42,539 nt of DNA from Snodgrassella alvi_G (GTDB lineage Bacteria; Pseudomonadota; Gammaproteobacteria; Burkholderiales; Neisseriaceae): the NCBI GenBank assembly GCA_946478525.1, contig CAMLCH010000020.1, positions 1 through 42,539 on the forward strand, written 5' to 3'. Position numbers and translations under genes: made by a program. Shown here piece by piece: positions 41,581 through 42,539 of this stretch (its first letter is position 1; every line of letters starts with the position of its first letter). The notes under the pieces were generated by a model. That model saw only the letters and a list, made by a program, of their open reading frames with translations. It was not told where the DNA came from and made no database searches.

Positions 41581-42405
41581 TCATAGGGTTTTATATTCAA
41601 TCAGCGTCATATTATTTAATGCTTCATGAGGCATTTCGGTGTTATAACTTACTAGCCATTCTTCGGTTACCTTTCTTGCATGTTCCAGATTATTAAATAG
41701 ATATAAATCTAGTACCTCTGTGCGATAGGTGCGATTAAATCGTTCAATATACCCGTTTTGATATGGTCTGCCCAGTTGAATATAATTTATCGTTATACCA
41801 TGTGAATTTGCCAAATTTGTAAACGTATTTCAAGTGAATTCAGTTTCATTATCTTCTCGTATTTTTAGTGGATAACCATGATATTCGGCCAGATTATCCA
41901 GATAACGAGTAATCCTGCCAGCCGACAAATTGACTGCAATATTAATGCCTAACGCCTCACGATTAAAGTCATCTATCACATTGGAAGTCCTAAATCTGCG
42001 TTGATTGCGACTTCTGTCACTCATAAAATCCATTGACCAGCATTCACCTCGTTTACTGGGTGCCGATAGCTTTTTTGGGTTTCGTAGAGGAATGCGTTGT
42101 TTACGATTTATCCTGAGATTAAGCTTTAATTGGCAATACAACCGATAGATACATTTATGATTCCATTTATAGCCGAGCTTTCTGATGTAATTAAAACACT
42201 TGAGAAAGCCATAACGTAAATACCTCTCAGTGATAGCACTGAGTACTGACACAATCACCGAGTCATCCGATAATTTAGGTTGATAATAGTAAGCACAGCG
42301 GCTTAAGCCAGCAATTGCGCAACATATAGCAATAATAACAGGATAACTTTCTAGTAATTGCACAGCTCAAGCTTTACGTACCTTGTTAGGTACTATAGCT
42401 TTTTT
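41581..42405 (-). pseudogene. IS3-family orfB transposase with in-frame stops
   Basis: Read in the -1 frame from the slippery site, the DDE integrase is nearly complete. It has GLSRCAYYYQPK, RKLGYKWNHKCIYRLYCQLKL, ECWSMDFMSDR with the first catalytic Asp, NVIDDFNREALG, HGYPLKIREDNETEF with the second Asp, and IQLGRPYQNGYIERFNRTYR with the catalytic Glu. Stops occur at 42367-42369 (expected Trp), within EFT*NTF at about 41827-41829, and early at IEYKTL (41581), where the left copy runs on to a later stop. The usual DNG is DNE here. It is probably inactive unless stops are read through or a relative supplies transposase. Confidence 0.88.
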
Positions 42406-42539
42406 ATGATTTTCTCCTGGAGCTGAGATTTTAAACTCAGCTCAGCAAACATTTGCCTAAGCTTACGGTTTTCAGCTTCCAGTTTCTTTAAACGTTTAAT
42501 ATCAGAGGTTTACATACCACCGTATTTATCACGCCATTT
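42393..42539 (-). pseudogene. IS3-family orfA, 3' part, with one nonsense codon
   Basis: The visible part reads KWRDKYGGM, stop, TSDIKRLKKLEAENRKLRQM, FAELSLKSQLQEKIIKKL and the normal end stop at 42393. The stop at 42510-42512 replaces the Gln codon still seen in the left copy (CAA to TAA). The leucine-zipper-like helix that normally pairs OrfA subunits is otherwise intact. The N-terminal helix-turn-helix lies outside the window. Confidence 0.85.

Larger units (their letters stand above)
41529..42539 (-). mobile_element. Leftward IS3-family element inserted in the outer copy, cut by the window edge
   Basis: The element begins (right end) with tgtaaatacccc at 41529 and reads leftward through orfB and the 3' half of orfA to the window edge. 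It is less decayed than the copy at 1-1161: only in-frame nonsense changes break it. The A6G slippery heptamer (complement of 42399-42405) and the orfA stop next to it are intact. With the left copy it forms a pair of inverted repeats about 40 kb apart. Confidence 0.92.

Noticed and set aside
1..42539. CRISPR array, toxin-antitoxin pair, prophage or defence island
   Set aside because: No regularly spaced direct repeats, phage structural genes, nucleases or toxin-like pairs were found. The only mobile DNA is the IS3-family material at both ends.

Overview
The window looks like chromosome of a low-GC betaproteobacterium, most probably family Neisseriaceae. The ribosomal proteins are Neisseria-like: L23 opens MNQQRL and ends in an AAASADKE-type tail, and S3, S8 and S14 are of the long proteobacterial type. 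A DUF3579 protein, largely betaproteobacterial, is present. Intergenic DNA is very AT-rich. A Snodgrassella-type insect-gut symbiont would fit, but the genus is inference. I saw no convincing copies of the common Neisseria DNA uptake word.

Layout. (1) 1-1161: decayed IS3-family element reading rightward. (2) 1415-1777: DUF3579 protein, leftward. (3) 2276-3967: glnK-amtB nitrogen pair, ending at a terminator shared with the opposing orn-pgi-pncC set (4089-6795, leftward). (4) 7168-9340: M48 membrane protease and rsgA. (5) 9606-23039: a 27-gene translation cluster from rplC to rplQ (S10, spc and alpha operons, with secY, infA and rpoA), closed by a strong terminator. rpsJ is not at its head, and a 231-bp hairpin-rich spacer separates rpsQ from rplN. 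(6) 23456-26683: small secreted protein, miaB, NCS2 purine permease. (7) 26684-27759: about 1 kb without a credible gene. (8) 27760-30029: beta-carbonic anhydrase, nadD, rsfS, rlmH. (9) 30201-32102: dxs, then about 0.8 kb non-coding. (10) 32912-35804: dusB-fis-purH behind a good sigma70 promoter. (11) 35999-36634: glyoxalase II-like hydrolase, convergent with a leftward set ampG, rmuC, rfbC (36856-40749). (12) 41382-42539: a nested IS3-family arrangement, where a leftward copy has inserted into the 5' part of an older rightward copy of the same family.

How the genes work together. Most are housekeeping: ribosome assembly and protein export, ribosome maturation and silencing (rsgA, rsfS, rlmH), tRNA modification (miaB, dusB), ammonium sensing and uptake (glnK, amtB), NAD salvage and synthesis (pncC, nadD), purine synthesis and uptake (purH, NCS2 permease), isoprenoid precursors (dxs) and cell-wall recycling (ampG). 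I found no defence system, CRISPR array, prophage, rRNA or tRNA gene. The most interesting material is non-coding or mobile: the rpsQ-rplN spacer, the missing rpsJ, the nested insertion sequences, and several large AT-rich gaps with isolated inverted repeats.
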